Shown: piece after piece, positions 31,856 through 41,148 of the stretch | Position numbering within the stretch: the stretch's first letter is position 1 | Layout of the letters: every line of letters begins with the position of its first letter | Source: an uncultured Chitinophagaceae bacterium | Lineage (GTDB): Bacteria; Bacteroidota; Bacteroidia; Chitinophagales; Chitinophagaceae | Length of the DNA stretch: 43,041 bases | Reading direction: 5' to 3' | Assembly: GCA_937919945.1 (NCBI GenBank) | Contig: CALESY010000129.1 | Span: 1 to 43,041, forward strand | Translations under genes and position numbers: made by a program | Notes under the pieces: generated by a model | What the model saw: only the letters and a program-made list of their open reading frames with translations | What the model was told of the DNA's origin: nothing | Databases searched by the model: none

Positions 31856-32236
31856 ATGAAAACACCGCAAAAAGTACTTACAAAAGCAGAAGAAGAAATT
31901 ATGCAGGTATTATGGCAGTTGGAACAGGCATTTGTAAAAGACATTGTTGACTTGCTGCCAGCCCCTAAGCCACACTACAATACGGTTAGCACCATCATCA
32001 AGATACTATGCGATAAAGGTTTTGTAGGCTATGAGTCGTTCGGTAAATCGAATAGATACTACCCGCTAATACAGAAAGATGAATACAGCAAAAAAACAAT
32101 GAAACAGTTTGTGTCAAAATACTTCGATGGGTCTTTTGCAGGTATGTTGTCTTTTTTCGCACAGGAAAAAGACATCACCGTACAAGACCTCGAAGCCATA
32201 TTGAAAGAATTAAAACAATCACCCGATAAAAAATAA
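31856..32236 (+). CDS. blaI: BlaI/MecI/CopY family transcriptional repressor
   Basis: This 126-residue winged-helix repressor has LTKAEEEIMQVLWQLEQAFVKDIVD at the start, the recognition region PHYNTVSTIIKILCDKGFVGYESFGKSNRY, and a C-terminal dimerisation helix region (KKTMKQFVSKYFDGSFAGML). These match BlaI/MecI proteins, which are cut by a partner M56 sensor protease to release repression. The next gene, 5 bp downstream, is that partner. Three 14-bp palindromes immediately upstream indicate autoregulation. No beta-lactamase is nearby, so the regulated output is unknown. Confidence 0.95.
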   Translation: MKTPQKVLTKAEEEIMQVLWQLEQAFVKDIVDLLPAPKPHYNTVSTIIKILCDKGFVGYESFGKSNRYYPLIQKDEYSKKTMKQFVSKYFDGSFAGMLSFFAQEKDITVQDLEAILKELKQSPDKK

Positions 32237-32241
32237 TAACC

Positions 32242-33609
32242 ATGCTGTACATCGCACAAGTCATCAGCTACACGGGCATCCTGTATGTGATATACATACT
32301 GTTTTTGCGCAACCGCCCTATACACAGTTTCAACAGGTTGTATCTGTTGTTGGCATCAGTACTGCCGATGCTGATACCTTTTATCAAAATACCATCGTTT
32401 GCCAGCTATTGGCAGGATAACGAAGTAATGAATTTTAGCCTGCCGGAGATAACCGTGGGTAGCGAGATAGCGCCGCAGGTAGATAACACAATAGATGTTG
32501 CGGTCATAATATATGCAATGGTAGCAGTAATATTTTTTGTGGTAATGGCTATCAAATACACAAGGTTGCAACGTATGGCAAAGCGAAGCGAGCAACAAGC
32601 TTACGGAGATTATACACTACTCCTAAACACGGGGTATGGTCCGGGTAGCTGGGGTAAATACATTGTACTGCCTGAAGCAGATGTGCATGAAACTATCGTA
32701 CAACACGAAGCGGCACACTTACGTTTGCGCCATTCGGCAGACTTGTTGTTCATTAATCTATTACAGGCGGTGCTATGGCCTAACCTGTTTTTATATGCCA
32801 TCAAAAAAGAGTTGAGGCAGGTACACGAGTTTCAGGCAGATGCGGCTATTGATGTAGATGCCAAAACCTATGGTGAGTTGCTGTTGGCAAATACATTCAG
32901 CACCTGCACACTACCGTTTACACATTCATTTAATATTCACCCTTTAAAAAGAAGAATCATGATGCTGAAAAAAAGAAAAAGCCCTATGGCTATTGTATTT
33001 GGTGCAATTGCGGTACTTGTTACAGGTATTACTGTATTTAATGTTGTTGCATTGCAGAGTTGTAAGGCTAAGAAGTGGGAAGTGGTACAAGCTACAGAGG
33101 TAGATAAGATGCCTGTGTTTAATGGGAATTTTGATGAGTTTTTATCAAAAAGTATTAGATATCCCCAAGAAGCAATAGATAGCAATATTGAGGGTAAGGT
33201 AAATATTGGGTTTGTTGTTGATGAGAATGGGAAAGTAAGAGACGTAAAGGTAAAGTCAAAAAACGTACACCCGATATTAGCTAACGAAGCAGCTCGTGTA
33301 GTGAAGCAAATGAATAGCTGGATACCAGCTGAAAAGAATGGTAAAAAAGTAGCGGTTGAAATGATATTGCCAGTAAATTTTAGATTGCCAGATAATCTAC
33401 CTCCATACACTTTTGAATATACTGTTGAAGATTCAGCACCAGGTATAGATGTAATGCACCCAACAGTAAAATTTGAAATATCTGATGCTAAATCTATAGA
33501 TATAGCTACTACTAAAAATAAAAACAGACATGCAGAGCTTATAAAGCAACAGCAAGAAGTAGAAGCAGAAATAGAACACATCAAAAACGAACAGAACAAG
33601 AAAAAATAA
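32242..33609 (+). CDS. M56 family sensor metallopeptidase with TonB C-terminal domain
   Basis: This 455-residue BlaR1/MecR1-like membrane protease has helices at about 5-18, 31-48 and 88-108, and the zinc site VQHEAAHLRLRHSADL (His155, Glu156, His159) followed by VHEFQADAAID with the third ligand Glu. A further helix lies near 250-270. Instead of a penicillin-binding sensor, the periplasmic part carries a TonB C-terminal-like domain (SIRYPQEAIDSNIEGKVNIG, VVDENGKVRDVKV, AARVVKQMNSWIPAEKNGKK). The tail is a Lys/Glu coiled coil (about 425-455). This architecture is common in Bacteroidota, but the ligand is not known. Operon partner of the BlaI repressor 5 bp upstream. Confidence 0.92.
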   Translation: MLYIAQVISYTGILYVIYILFLRNRPIHSFNRLYLLLASVLPMLIPFIKIPSFASYWQDNEVMNFSLPEITVGSEIAPQVDNTIDVAVIIYAMVAVIFFVVMAIKYTRLQRMAKRSEQQAYGDYTLLLNTGYGPGSWGKYIVLPEADVHETIVQHEAAHLRLRHSADLLFINLLQAVLWPNLFLYAIKKELRQVHEFQADAAIDVDAKTYGELLLANTFSTCTLPFTHSFNIHPLKRRIMMLKKRKSPMAIVFGAIAVLVTGITVFNVVALQSCKAKKWEVVQATEVDKMPVFNGNFDEFLSKSIRYPQEAIDSNIEGKVNIGFVVDENGKVRDVKVKSKNVHPILANEAARVVKQMNSWIPAEKNGKKVAVEMILPVNFRLPDNLPPYTFEYTVEDSAPGIDVMHPTVKFEISDAKSIDIATTKNKNRHAELIKQQQEVEAEIEHIKNEQNKKK

Positions 33610-33628
33610 TCAACATATACAGCACTCT

Positions 33629-33655
33629 AAAATCCTCTCCCACGAGAGGATTTTT
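33629..33655 (+). terminator. Intrinsic terminator after the M56 gene
   Basis: AAAATCCTCTC / GAGAGGATTTT form an 11-bp stem with a CCAC loop, continuing into TTCTTTTT. It lies 19 bases after the stop. Confidence 0.85.
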
Positions 33656-33678
33656 CTTTTTGTATCTTGCAGCCCGTT

Positions 33679-34677
33679 ATGAGTAAAGAGATTGTAGTTA
33701 GTGGTATCCGTTCTACGGGCTTCTTGCACCTTGGCAACTATTTCGGTGCCATGCGCAACTATGTGCGTATGCAAGACGATTTTAACTGTTTCTTTTTTGT
33801 GGCAGACTACCACTCGCTGACCACCCACCCCGACCCCAAAGATTTGCGCGGCAATGTATACCGTGTAGTGGCGGAAAACGTGGCATGCGGGCTTGATCCT
33901 GAAAAAGTAGCCCTGTATGCACAGAGTGACTTGCCCGAAATACCCGAATTGTACCTCATGCTGAATATGCTGGCGTACAAAGGTGAGTTGGAAAAAGTAC
34001 CAACGTTCAAAGACAAAGTACGTACCCAGCCCGATAACGTAAATGCAGGCTTGCTTACCTACCCTGTGTTGATGACAGCTGATATATTAATACACCGTGC
34101 CGTGAAAGTGCCAGTAGGTAAAGACCAGGAACAGCATGTAGAGATGGCACGCAATTTTGCCAACCGCTTCAACGGGCGTTATGGCGAATTGTTTCCAGAG
34201 CCATATCCTTTCAATTATGGCGATAGCCTGATAAAAGTACCCAGCCTTGATGGTACAGGAAAGATGAGCAAGAGCGAGAATATCAACTCAACCCTCTATT
34301 TGGCAGATGATGATGATGCCATCCGCAAAAAAGTTATGAAGGCAAAAACCGATAGCGGCCCTACTGAGCCTAACAGTGAAATGCCCGATTATATACAGAA
34401 CATTTTTCAGTTGATGAGTTTGGTATCGAATACTGAAACAGTTGACACTTTCAGGAAAGCGTATAACGAGTGCAGCATCCGCTATGGCGATATGAAGAAG
34501 CAGTTGGCCGAAGATATGGTCAGGTTTATAGCTCCCATCCGCGAAAAAGCCGCCGACTTACAAAAGGATGAAAGCAAAATACAGAAGATACTGAAAGAGG
34601 GTGCAGAAAAAGCCAGGGAAAGCGCATCTGCAACGATAGCTGAAGCCAGAAAACGGATAGGAATACATTATTATTAA
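33679..34677 (+). CDS. trpS: Tryptophan-tRNA ligase
   Basis: TrpS charges tRNA-Trp with tryptophan using ATP. The start at 33679 (MSKEIVVSGIRSTGFLHLGN, 332 residues) fits the family; the frame four codons longer begins in the promoter-like region. The class I signatures are GFLHLGNYFGA (HIGH equivalent) and GTGKMSKSEN (KMSKS at 195-199). PVGKDQEQHVEMARNFANRFN is also typical. A near -7 box (TATCTTG, 33663-33669) lies 9 bases upstream. Terminators lie on both sides, so it is monocistronic. Confidence 0.97.
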   Translation: MSKEIVVSGIRSTGFLHLGNYFGAMRNYVRMQDDFNCFFFVADYHSLTTHPDPKDLRGNVYRVVAENVACGLDPEKVALYAQSDLPEIPELYLMLNMLAYKGELEKVPTFKDKVRTQPDNVNAGLLTYPVLMTADILIHRAVKVPVGKDQEQHVEMARNFANRFNGRYGELFPEPYPFNYGDSLIKVPSLDGTGKMSKSENINSTLYLADDDDAIRKKVMKAKTDSGPTEPNSEMPDYIQNIFQLMSLVSNTETVDTFRKAYNECSIRYGDMKKQLAEDMVRFIAPIREKAADLQKDESKIQKILKEGAEKARESASATIAEARKRIGIHYY

Positions 34678-34686
34678 GATAAAAAC

Positions 34687-34716
34687 AGCCCTCTTGTCCT
34701 GAGAGGGTTATTTTTT
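34687..34716 (+). terminator. Intrinsic terminator after trpS
   Basis: AGCCCTCT / AGAGGGTT (one G-U pair) form an 8-bp stem with a 7-nt loop, followed by ATTTTTT. It begins 9 bases after the trpS stop. Confidence 0.8.
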
Positions 34717-34764
34717 ATTGCAGGTATTTATATCTTGTAGAACAATTTCGCTGTTGCGGAGATT

Positions 34765-35400
34765 ATGGCGCAAAAAAATACAATCAAACACATAGCGGTA
34801 GCGGGCAATATAGGCTCAGGTAAAACAACACTTACTACTAAGTTGGCGAAACACTTTAAGTGGGAACCGCATTTTGAAGATGTTGACCATAATCCGTACC
34901 TCGTAGATTTTTATGAAGACATGCACCGCTGGTCGTTCAACCTGCAAGTGTATTTTCTCAACAATCGTTTGCGCCAACACTTAGAGATACGCAATGGCAA
35001 AAAGAGTGTGATACAAGACCGCACTATTTACGAAGATGCCTACATCTTTGCACCTAACCTATACGAGATGGGGCTGATGACCAAGCGTGATTTTGAAAAT
35101 TACTCATCTTTGTTTGCCACACTGAAAAAAATGGTGAACCCACCCGACTTGCTGATATACCTCAAAGCATCTATACCTGCTCTAGTAGACCAGATACAGA
35201 AGCGTGGCAGAGAATATGAAGAAAATATCAGGCTCGATTACCTGAAACGCCTCAATGAGTTTTACAATAAGTGGATAGACCAATATAACGATGGTCCATT
35301 GCTGATAATAGATGTAGATAAAAGCAACTTTGCAGAGAGCGATGAAGACTTTGCAGAAGTGGTGCGCCGAATTGATGCCCAGATAAACGGGCTTTTTTAG
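34765..35400 (+). CDS. Deoxynucleoside kinase
   Basis: This 211-residue cytoplasmic kinase phosphorylates deoxynucleosides for salvage. The P-loop is AVAGNIGSGKTTLT (GNIGSGKT at 14-21), the substrate-site motif is QDRTIYEDAYIFAPNLYE (the ERS/DR-x-x-x-E/D element), and the lid is KRGREYEENIRLDYL. These match the dCK/dGK-like family (deoxyadenosine/deoxyguanosine kinases of bacteria). The base specificity cannot be decided from motifs alone. A TATCTTG near -7 element lies about 30 bases upstream; the gene ends 91 bp before the DUF5686 gene. Confidence 0.9.
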   Translation: MAQKNTIKHIAVAGNIGSGKTTLTTKLAKHFKWEPHFEDVDHNPYLVDFYEDMHRWSFNLQVYFLNNRLRQHLEIRNGKKSVIQDRTIYEDAYIFAPNLYEMGLMTKRDFENYSSLFATLKKMVNPPDLLIYLKASIPALVDQIQKRGREYEENIRLDYLKRLNEFYNKWIDQYNDGPLLIIDVDKSNFAESDEDFAEVVRRIDAQINGLF

Positions 35401-35491
35401 CAAAATCTTGTAACTTTTGAATGCTTATTCCGATGTACGGAATGAGATAGGTGTTTATATTGCCGATAAATACTGCCAAACTACAGCCTGC

Positions 35492-38011
35492 ATGAAGAAA
35501 AAACTATACCTGCTTGTTACACTCTTGCTGCCATACATAACCCTTGCCGGTGTGTTGAAAGGAACGGTAAAAGATGAAAAAGGCGAACCCTTGCCTTTTG
35601 CTACCGTATATATACAAGGCACTACTACGGGCACTGCAGCTAATGCTGAAGGGGAATATATATTAACATTACAGTCGGGGATACATAAAGTTACAGCTCA
35701 GTTCATGGGTTTTCAGCCATCCTTGTTCACCGTTACAATTACGGGAAATGAGACGGTAATACACGACTATAAACTGAAAGAGCAATCACTGCAGATGAAA
35801 GATTTGGTAGTGAAAGCAAATGCCGAAGACCCTGCCTATGCCATCATCCGCAAGGCCATCAGGCGCCGTAAGTTTCATTTGGAACAGGTAAAATCTTTTC
35901 AGAGTGAGATATATCTGAAGGGCTTGTTGGGTACACGCAAAACACCCAAGCGTATAATGGGGCAAAAGATAGAAAAAGAAGATTTGGGCGTAGATAGTAC
36001 AGGCAAAGGCATACTGTACCTGTGCGAAGAAGAAGCACTGTATTATGCCAAAGGAAATAAAGAGCGTACCATCATCAAAGCAGTACGAGAGAGTGGAGAC
36101 CCCAACGGGCTGGGCTTATCTAAAATGCCCCCTATAGTTACCTTTTACGAAAATAATGTGAACGTATTTCAGGGTATCAACCCGCGTGGGTTTATATCTC
36201 CTGTCAGTGAAAACGCTTTGTTGTATTACAGGTATAAATATGAGGGAGAGTTCAGAGAGAATGGCTATGTGATAGACAAAATAAAAGTAATTCCCAGACG
36301 ATTGTATGAGCCATTGTTTGAGGGGTATATATACATTGTAGAAGAAGACTGGGCTATACACAGCCTCGACCTGTTTGTAACACAAAAAGCCAACCTCGAA
36401 TTGCTGGATACGCTACGGGTAGAGCAACTGCATCTGCCTTTGAAAAAAGATACATGGGTTATTAAGAATCAGGTTTTGTACCCTGCCATTAAGATATTTG
36501 GTTTTGATATTTCAGGTTACTTCGTAACTATCTACAATAATCAGGATGTGAATGGCATGATACCGGATACAATGTTCAGTGAAAAGATAAACAGTAGCTA
36601 TCTGGCAGATGCCAACAAAAAAGATACCAGCTACTGGACGCAGAACAGGCCTGTGCCACTGAATGAAGCAGAAGTAAAAGACTATAAAGAAAAAGACAGC
36701 CTGCGGGTAAAGTATGAAAACCCTGCTTATATGGATAGTATGCGCCGTAAGCGGAATAAATTTGGGCTATCTGATGCCATAATGAGTGGTTACAGTTTCA
36801 GCACAAAAGAGTATAAACACCGTTTCAATACTAATTCATTACTCAGCGGGCTTGTAAATTATAACTCTGTAGAAGGTATCAATGTATCGCCCAAGTTGTG
36901 GTGGACACATAATATAGATACATCACAATACCTTACAGGCAAGCTGGCGACACGCTATGGCTTTACTAATACACATTTCAATGCTATCGCCAGGGTTGCA
37001 TATTCAAAATACGACAAAAAATGGCGTGGGCGATATTGGAGTATTGGTTTGGAAGGAGGTAAATATATATTTCAGTTCAACAACCAAAGTACCGTAACGC
37101 CATTGTATAATACATACACGACATTGGTAAGAGGCGAAAACCACATGAAGTTGTACGAACGCATAAACGGAGCATTGACATACACACATAGTTTTGGTAA
37201 TGGTTTTAGCTTTTCTGCAAAAGCAGACTATCAACGCCGCCTTCCCGTAGAAAATACTACCGCCTTCACATGGGCAAAAGAGTCTAAGCTTACAGATAAT
37301 ATGCCCGCACCATTGAAAGGATTGAAGTGGGTAGAACATGATGCAGCGATACTGAGTGTAGATATTGCATACAGGCCGGGATATACATACACATTATACC
37401 CTGATTATAAAGTAGCCAATCGTAGCAATATGCCACTCTTCAGGCTGAATTATACAAAAGCTATATCAGGCATAGCCAATAGCGTAGCAGATTTTGATAA
37501 ATGGCGTGTGAGCATTGAAGATGACATGAACCTGAAGCTGATGGGAAGCTTATCATACAAAATAGCTGCGGGTGGCTTTTTGAATGATAAATACGTGAGC
37601 CTGCCTGATATGATGCACTTGGCAGATAACCAATTGCTGCTTGCAGCACCTTACCTCAACAGTTTTCAGTTAGCCACTTATTATAAGTATAGTAATACCG
37701 AACGTCTGTATGCAGAGCTACATCTTGAGTATTATATGAAAGGTTTGCTGACAAATAAAATACCACTGCTAAGGCAAGCGAGGTGGTATTTGGTAACGGG
37801 CACCAACACGTTTTTCGTAAATGCTAATAATTACTATATAGAAGCATTTGGCGGCATTGATAATCTGGGTTATAAAGCCATACGGTTTTTACGTGTAGAT
37901 TTTGTGTATTCGTGGAATAGCCTGAATCAACAATCCTATGGCATACGAATAGGTATTGACCCGACAGCTGCTATAGGTATAAGCAATGGGGATAAAGGTG
38001 CTGAATGGTAA
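35492..38011 (+). CDS. DUF5686/carboxypeptidase-regulatory-like outer-membrane protein
   Basis: An 839-residue exported protein. I start at 35492 (MKKKLYLLVTLLLPYITLAG, a good signal peptide); the longer frame adds 25 residues with no signal character. Domain order: a CarboxypepD_reg-like beta-sandwich (LKGTVKDEKGEPLPFATVYI, about 22-105), then the DUF5686 region (DPAYAIIRKAIRRRKFHLEQ through about residue 450), then a C-terminal part made of aromatic-ended beta strands (for example LEYYMKGLL, FVYSWNSLNQQSYGIRIGI), consistent with an outer-membrane barrel. This family is frequent in Bacteroidota; its function is not known. No close operon partner. Confidence 0.9.
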   Translation: MKKKLYLLVTLLLPYITLAGVLKGTVKDEKGEPLPFATVYIQGTTTGTAANAEGEYILTLQSGIHKVTAQFMGFQPSLFTVTITGNETVIHDYKLKEQSLQMKDLVVKANAEDPAYAIIRKAIRRRKFHLEQVKSFQSEIYLKGLLGTRKTPKRIMGQKIEKEDLGVDSTGKGILYLCEEEALYYAKGNKERTIIKAVRESGDPNGLGLSKMPPIVTFYENNVNVFQGINPRGFISPVSENALLYYRYKYEGEFRENGYVIDKIKVIPRRLYEPLFEGYIYIVEEDWAIHSLDLFVTQKANLELLDTLRVEQLHLPLKKDTWVIKNQVLYPAIKIFGFDISGYFVTIYNNQDVNGMIPDTMFSEKINSSYLADANKKDTSYWTQNRPVPLNEAEVKDYKEKDSLRVKYENPAYMDSMRRKRNKFGLSDAIMSGYSFSTKEYKHRFNTNSLLSGLVNYNSVEGINVSPKLWWTHNIDTSQYLTGKLATRYGFTNTHFNAIARVAYSKYDKKWRGRYWSIGLEGGKYIFQFNNQSTVTPLYNTYTTLVRGENHMKLYERINGALTYTHSFGNGFSFSAKADYQRRLPVENTTAFTWAKESKLTDNMPAPLKGLKWVEHDAAILSVDIAYRPGYTYTLYPDYKVANRSNMPLFRLNYTKAISGIANSVADFDKWRVSIEDDMNLKLMGSLSYKIAAGGFLNDKYVSLPDMMHLADNQLLLAAPYLNSFQLATYYKYSNTERLYAELHLEYYMKGLLTNKIPLLRQARWYLVTGTNTFFVNANNYYIEAFGGIDNLGYKAIRFLRVDFVYSWNSLNQQSYGIRIGIDPTAAIGISNGDKGAEW

Positions 38012-38044
38012 TGCCTTTTCATTAGCAGATTATCTCAAAACGAG

Positions 38045-38052
38045 TAGTTTTG
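38045..38052 (+). promoter_or_regulatory. -7 promoter box for the glycan cluster (TAGTTTTG)
   Basis: TAGTTTTG matches TAnnTTTG exactly, 19 bases before the ATG of the first epimerase gene. Confidence 0.55.
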
Positions 38053-38071
38053 TGCCTGATTAATCAATGGT

Positions 38072-39136
38072 ATGAAAATATTGATAACAGGTGGTGCAGG
38101 CTTTGTAGGGTCTAATCTCGCTATAAGGCTGAAGGAAAAATATCCTGCCTACTCATTTGTAATATTCGATAACCTGAAGCGTAGAGGTTCAGAATTGAAC
38201 TTGCTGGATTTTAAGCAGTTAGGTATTGAATTTGTACATGGCGATATACGTAACCCCGAAGATTTGGAACAATTAGGTGCGTTTGATTGCATGATAGAAG
38301 CATCTGCAGAGCCTTCTGTTATGAGTGGACTGGATGGTTCGCCAAACTATGTAATCAATAACAATTTAGTAGGTTCTATAAACTGCTTTAATGCTTGTAT
38401 CAAACACAAAGCCAAGCTGATATTTTTATCTACGAGCCGCGTATACCCAATCAGCCTGATAGAGAATGCGGATTATGTGGAAGAGGCTACCCGCTTTTCG
38501 TTTACAGATAATCAAGCTATAGCTGGCATCAGCTCTAAAGGTATATCGGAAGCACTATCGTTAAATGCTGCCCGTTCTTTTTATGGTACTACCAAACTGG
38601 CTGCTGAATACCTTATTAAAGAATATGCCGAGTTTTATGGATTGCAGTCGGCAGTAACGCGTTTTGGTGTAATAGCAGGGCCACGCCAAATGGGTAAAAC
38701 AGATCAGGGGGTAGTAACTCTGTGGATGGCAAGACACTATTGGCAAAAAGGGCTTGGCTATATCGGCTATGGTGGCACAGGCAAGCAGGTACGAGATATG
38801 CTGCATATTGACGACCTGATAAGGCTTGTAGATATGCAGATACACCAGATAAATAAGTTTAACGGTAAAGTATACAACGCAGGTGGTGGGCTTGCAGGTT
38901 CAGCATCGCTACAGGAAATGACACAGATATGTAGCGAGATAACGGGTAACAGGATAGAGATGGCAAGCGTAAAAGAAAACCGCCCTGCAGATTTGAGGAT
39001 ATATATTTCTGATAATAGTAAGATAGAGCAAGAGATAGGTTGGAAACCCGAGAAAACTGCAAAAGATATTTTTGCTGATATATATACATGGATTAAGAAT
39101 AATGAACAAGTATTAAAGCCGTTGTTGATAGGGTAA
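38072..39136 (+). CDS. NAD-dependent sugar epimerase, CDP-paratose 2-epimerase (TyvE)-like
   Basis: A 354-residue extended SDR enzyme. The Rossmann motif is MKILITGGAGFVGSN (GGAGFVG), followed by VIFDNLKRRGSELNL and FVHGDIRN, both close to TyvE. The catalytic pieces are LSTSRVYPI (Ser) and FYGTTKLAAEYL (Tyr171, Lys175), so it should be active. It lacks GDP- or UDP-sugar-specific signatures that I can name. TyvE-like enzymes epimerise C2 of CDP-dideoxyhexoses for surface polysaccharide. It is the first gene of a probable four-gene plus-strand cluster; the next gene follows after 18 bp. Substrate assignment is tentative. Confidence 0.8.
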   Translation: MKILITGGAGFVGSNLAIRLKEKYPAYSFVIFDNLKRRGSELNLLDFKQLGIEFVHGDIRNPEDLEQLGAFDCMIEASAEPSVMSGLDGSPNYVINNNLVGSINCFNACIKHKAKLIFLSTSRVYPISLIENADYVEEATRFSFTDNQAIAGISSKGISEALSLNAARSFYGTTKLAAEYLIKEYAEFYGLQSAVTRFGVIAGPRQMGKTDQGVVTLWMARHYWQKGLGYIGYGGTGKQVRDMLHIDDLIRLVDMQIHQINKFNGKVYNAGGGLAGSASLQEMTQICSEITGNRIEMASVKENRPADLRIYISDNSKIEQEIGWKPEKTAKDIFADIYTWIKNNEQVLKPLLIG

Positions 39137-39154
39137 ACTGTCAAATATACTATC

Positions 39155-41020
39155 ATGCAAAAGCTATTATCGAAATACTGGATTAGTATTGTTGCAACCA
39201 TATTAGTGTTGCTGGTTTTTAATGTCGACTTCTTTAAATACCCATTGTTGTCTGACTCCGGAGATCCTATGCATAGTTTAGACCCATCGTGGCAAATGAT
39301 GTTGAATTATGCTTTAAAACACCATTACGTTTGGGGAAAGGAGATTATTTACACATACGGCCCATTGGGCTTTTTAGAAACAAGAGTAGCATACGGCATA
39401 TCGCCTGTAATATTCTTATTCTTTGATGTATTTGTGTTGTTAAACCTGTTTCTGATTTTCAGGTCTTACATTATGAGTGCTGATATAAAGTGGCTGGCAA
39501 TATGTTTGTTGTTTGCACTTTCTATGTTATACACCATGTCTGGCAGCACACCTTGGATGTTGTTGTTTTTTATGTTGTATTGGATGCGCAGGGTATATGA
39601 TAAACCAGTTATCAGCCATTACGCCGTGTTATTTGTATGTATAACTATTAGTTTGTTCATAAAGCTAAATACGGGCTTAGTAGGTGTTGTTTTATTCAGT
39701 GCATTATTGTTGCTCATGTTGGTGCAAAGAAAAATCAAGATTGTTGCAGGCATTGCAGCATTTGCAGCACTAGCTATAATAATATTTTCTGTAGCTACTT
39801 TGTTGAACGTATCATTGCCAGGCTATTTTATAGCTGCTTCTGAAATAATAAAAGGTTACGTAAATGTCATGTCAATTGAGGGTGATAAATACCGGGTTGT
39901 GGAAATGAAAATTAACATGCTCGCATGCTTATTTATAGCCTATTGTGTTTTGATATCGCTATTCGGTATCAGGCAAAAAAAGTACGAAAACATTTTCTTC
40001 GCGGGTGTAGCGCTATTATTCATTGTATTATTACGTAAACAGGCAATTTCCAGAAACGATTGGGGGCATTACCTCGAATTCTTCTCATCGTCATCGTTAA
40101 TATTGTTTGCGGGGCTGTTTACGTTTGATGCAAAAAAGCAAAAATGGTGGCTATGGGGTAGTGCTGTTTACATCATGTTGTTAGTGGCTTTTGATGCTCG
40201 TATGCGCGCGCCAATGGCAGTTGTATCAAGTAAGCTGATACCCAAAAAAGATTATGTGGCAGGTGTATTTAACTATAAATCAAAAGGTAACCAAGCAGAT
40301 AAGAGGTTGTTGCCATTGGCTATAACGGATCAATTAAAAGGCCATACAGTTGATATATTTCCTTGGGACGCAGCTTGTATTATTGAAAACAACTTGCACT
40401 ACAAGCCAAGGCCTATGTTTCAGTCATTCTGCTCTATAACAGAGTATCTTCAAACTACAAATGAGAAGCATATGCAAAGTTCTCCGCCAGATTATATTCT
40501 TTATGACTATGCCGCAATTGATGGCAGGTACCCGATGTTTGATGATGGCAGGGCTCAACTATTTGTTGCTCATAATTATTCAGTTGCAGATACATTTATA
40601 ATGAACGAGCGGTGGATGTTATTGTTTAAAAAGAAAAACTCAAACTTTTCGACAGTATCTCCGAAAATCATTAAAACAGCAGAATATAATTTTGGTGATA
40701 TTGTTCAGGTAGATACATTCAGTTTTTTGAAGATAGAAGTTGCAAATAATGCAAAGGGTAAAATTAAAACTATAATAAGCAGGGCACCTGAGTTGAGAAT
40801 AAAATTCCTGTTAGAAGACGGAACAGAGAAAGACTACAAAACTTCTGCTGATTTATTAAAGGCAGGTATATTTGTTGGTGGGTTCATTGACGATAATCGT
40901 GCATTTTATACATATGTTAATAAGCAGTCATTACCCAAAATAAAAGCTATATCAATATATAGTAACGGGAACTATTTTGCTGATAAAATGACATTACAGT
41001 ACTGTTCACTTAAGTTTTAA
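39155..41020 (+). CDS. Polytopic membrane protein, possible GT-C-like glycosyltransferase
   Basis: I do not recognise a named family for this 621-residue protein. It has about ten or eleven helices in the first 360 residues, then a soluble C-terminal region of about 260 residues (probably periplasmic, with a beta-rich end). The first loop after helix 1 has SLDPSWQMMLNYALKHHYVW and then IIYTYGPLGFL, an Asp-bearing, conserved-looking segment in the position where GT-C glycosyltransferases keep catalytic acidic residues. Flanked by two sugar epimerases and a GT2 transferase, it may transfer or flip a lipid-linked sugar. That is inference from context and topology. Starts 18 bp after the first epimerase. 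Confidence 0.7.
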   Translation: MQKLLSKYWISIVATILVLLVFNVDFFKYPLLSDSGDPMHSLDPSWQMMLNYALKHHYVWGKEIIYTYGPLGFLETRVAYGISPVIFLFFDVFVLLNLFLIFRSYIMSADIKWLAICLLFALSMLYTMSGSTPWMLLFFMLYWMRRVYDKPVISHYAVLFVCITISLFIKLNTGLVGVVLFSALLLLMLVQRKIKIVAGIAAFAALAIIIFSVATLLNVSLPGYFIAASEIIKGYVNVMSIEGDKYRVVEMKINMLACLFIAYCVLISLFGIRQKKYENIFFAGVALLFIVLLRKQAISRNDWGHYLEFFSSSSLILFAGLFTFDAKKQKWWLWGSAVYIMLLVAFDARMRAPMAVVSSKLIPKKDYVAGVFNYKSKGNQADKRLLPLAITDQLKGHTVDIFPWDAACIIENNLHYKPRPMFQSFCSITEYLQTTNEKHMQSSPPDYILYDYAAIDGRYPMFDDGRAQLFVAHNYSVADTFIMNERWMLLFKKKNSNFSTVSPKIIKTAEYNFGDIVQVDTFSFLKIEVANNAKGKIKTIISRAPELRIKFLLEDGTEKDYKTSADLLKAGIFVGGFIDDNRAFYTYVNKQSLPKIKAISIYSNGNYFADKMTLQYCSLKF

Positions 41021-41096
41021 TTCTGGGACACAGAAGAATACAATAATATGGTAATATGCGTTGGTTTGCCGGCATAGCTTTGCCAACAAAAAAATA

Positions 41097-41104
41097 TACC
41101 TTTG
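41097..41104 (+). promoter_or_regulatory. -7 promoter box upstream of the second epimerase (TACCTTTG)
   Basis: TACCTTTG matches TAnnTTTG exactly, 44 bases before the ATG at 41149. The leader contains an inverted repeat, ACTTATT (41111-41117) and AATAAGT (41129-41135). It suggests separate transcription of the last two cluster genes. Confidence 0.55.
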
Positions 41105-41148
41105 CGTGGCACTTATTCTAATATATATAATAAGTATTTACGTGCTTT

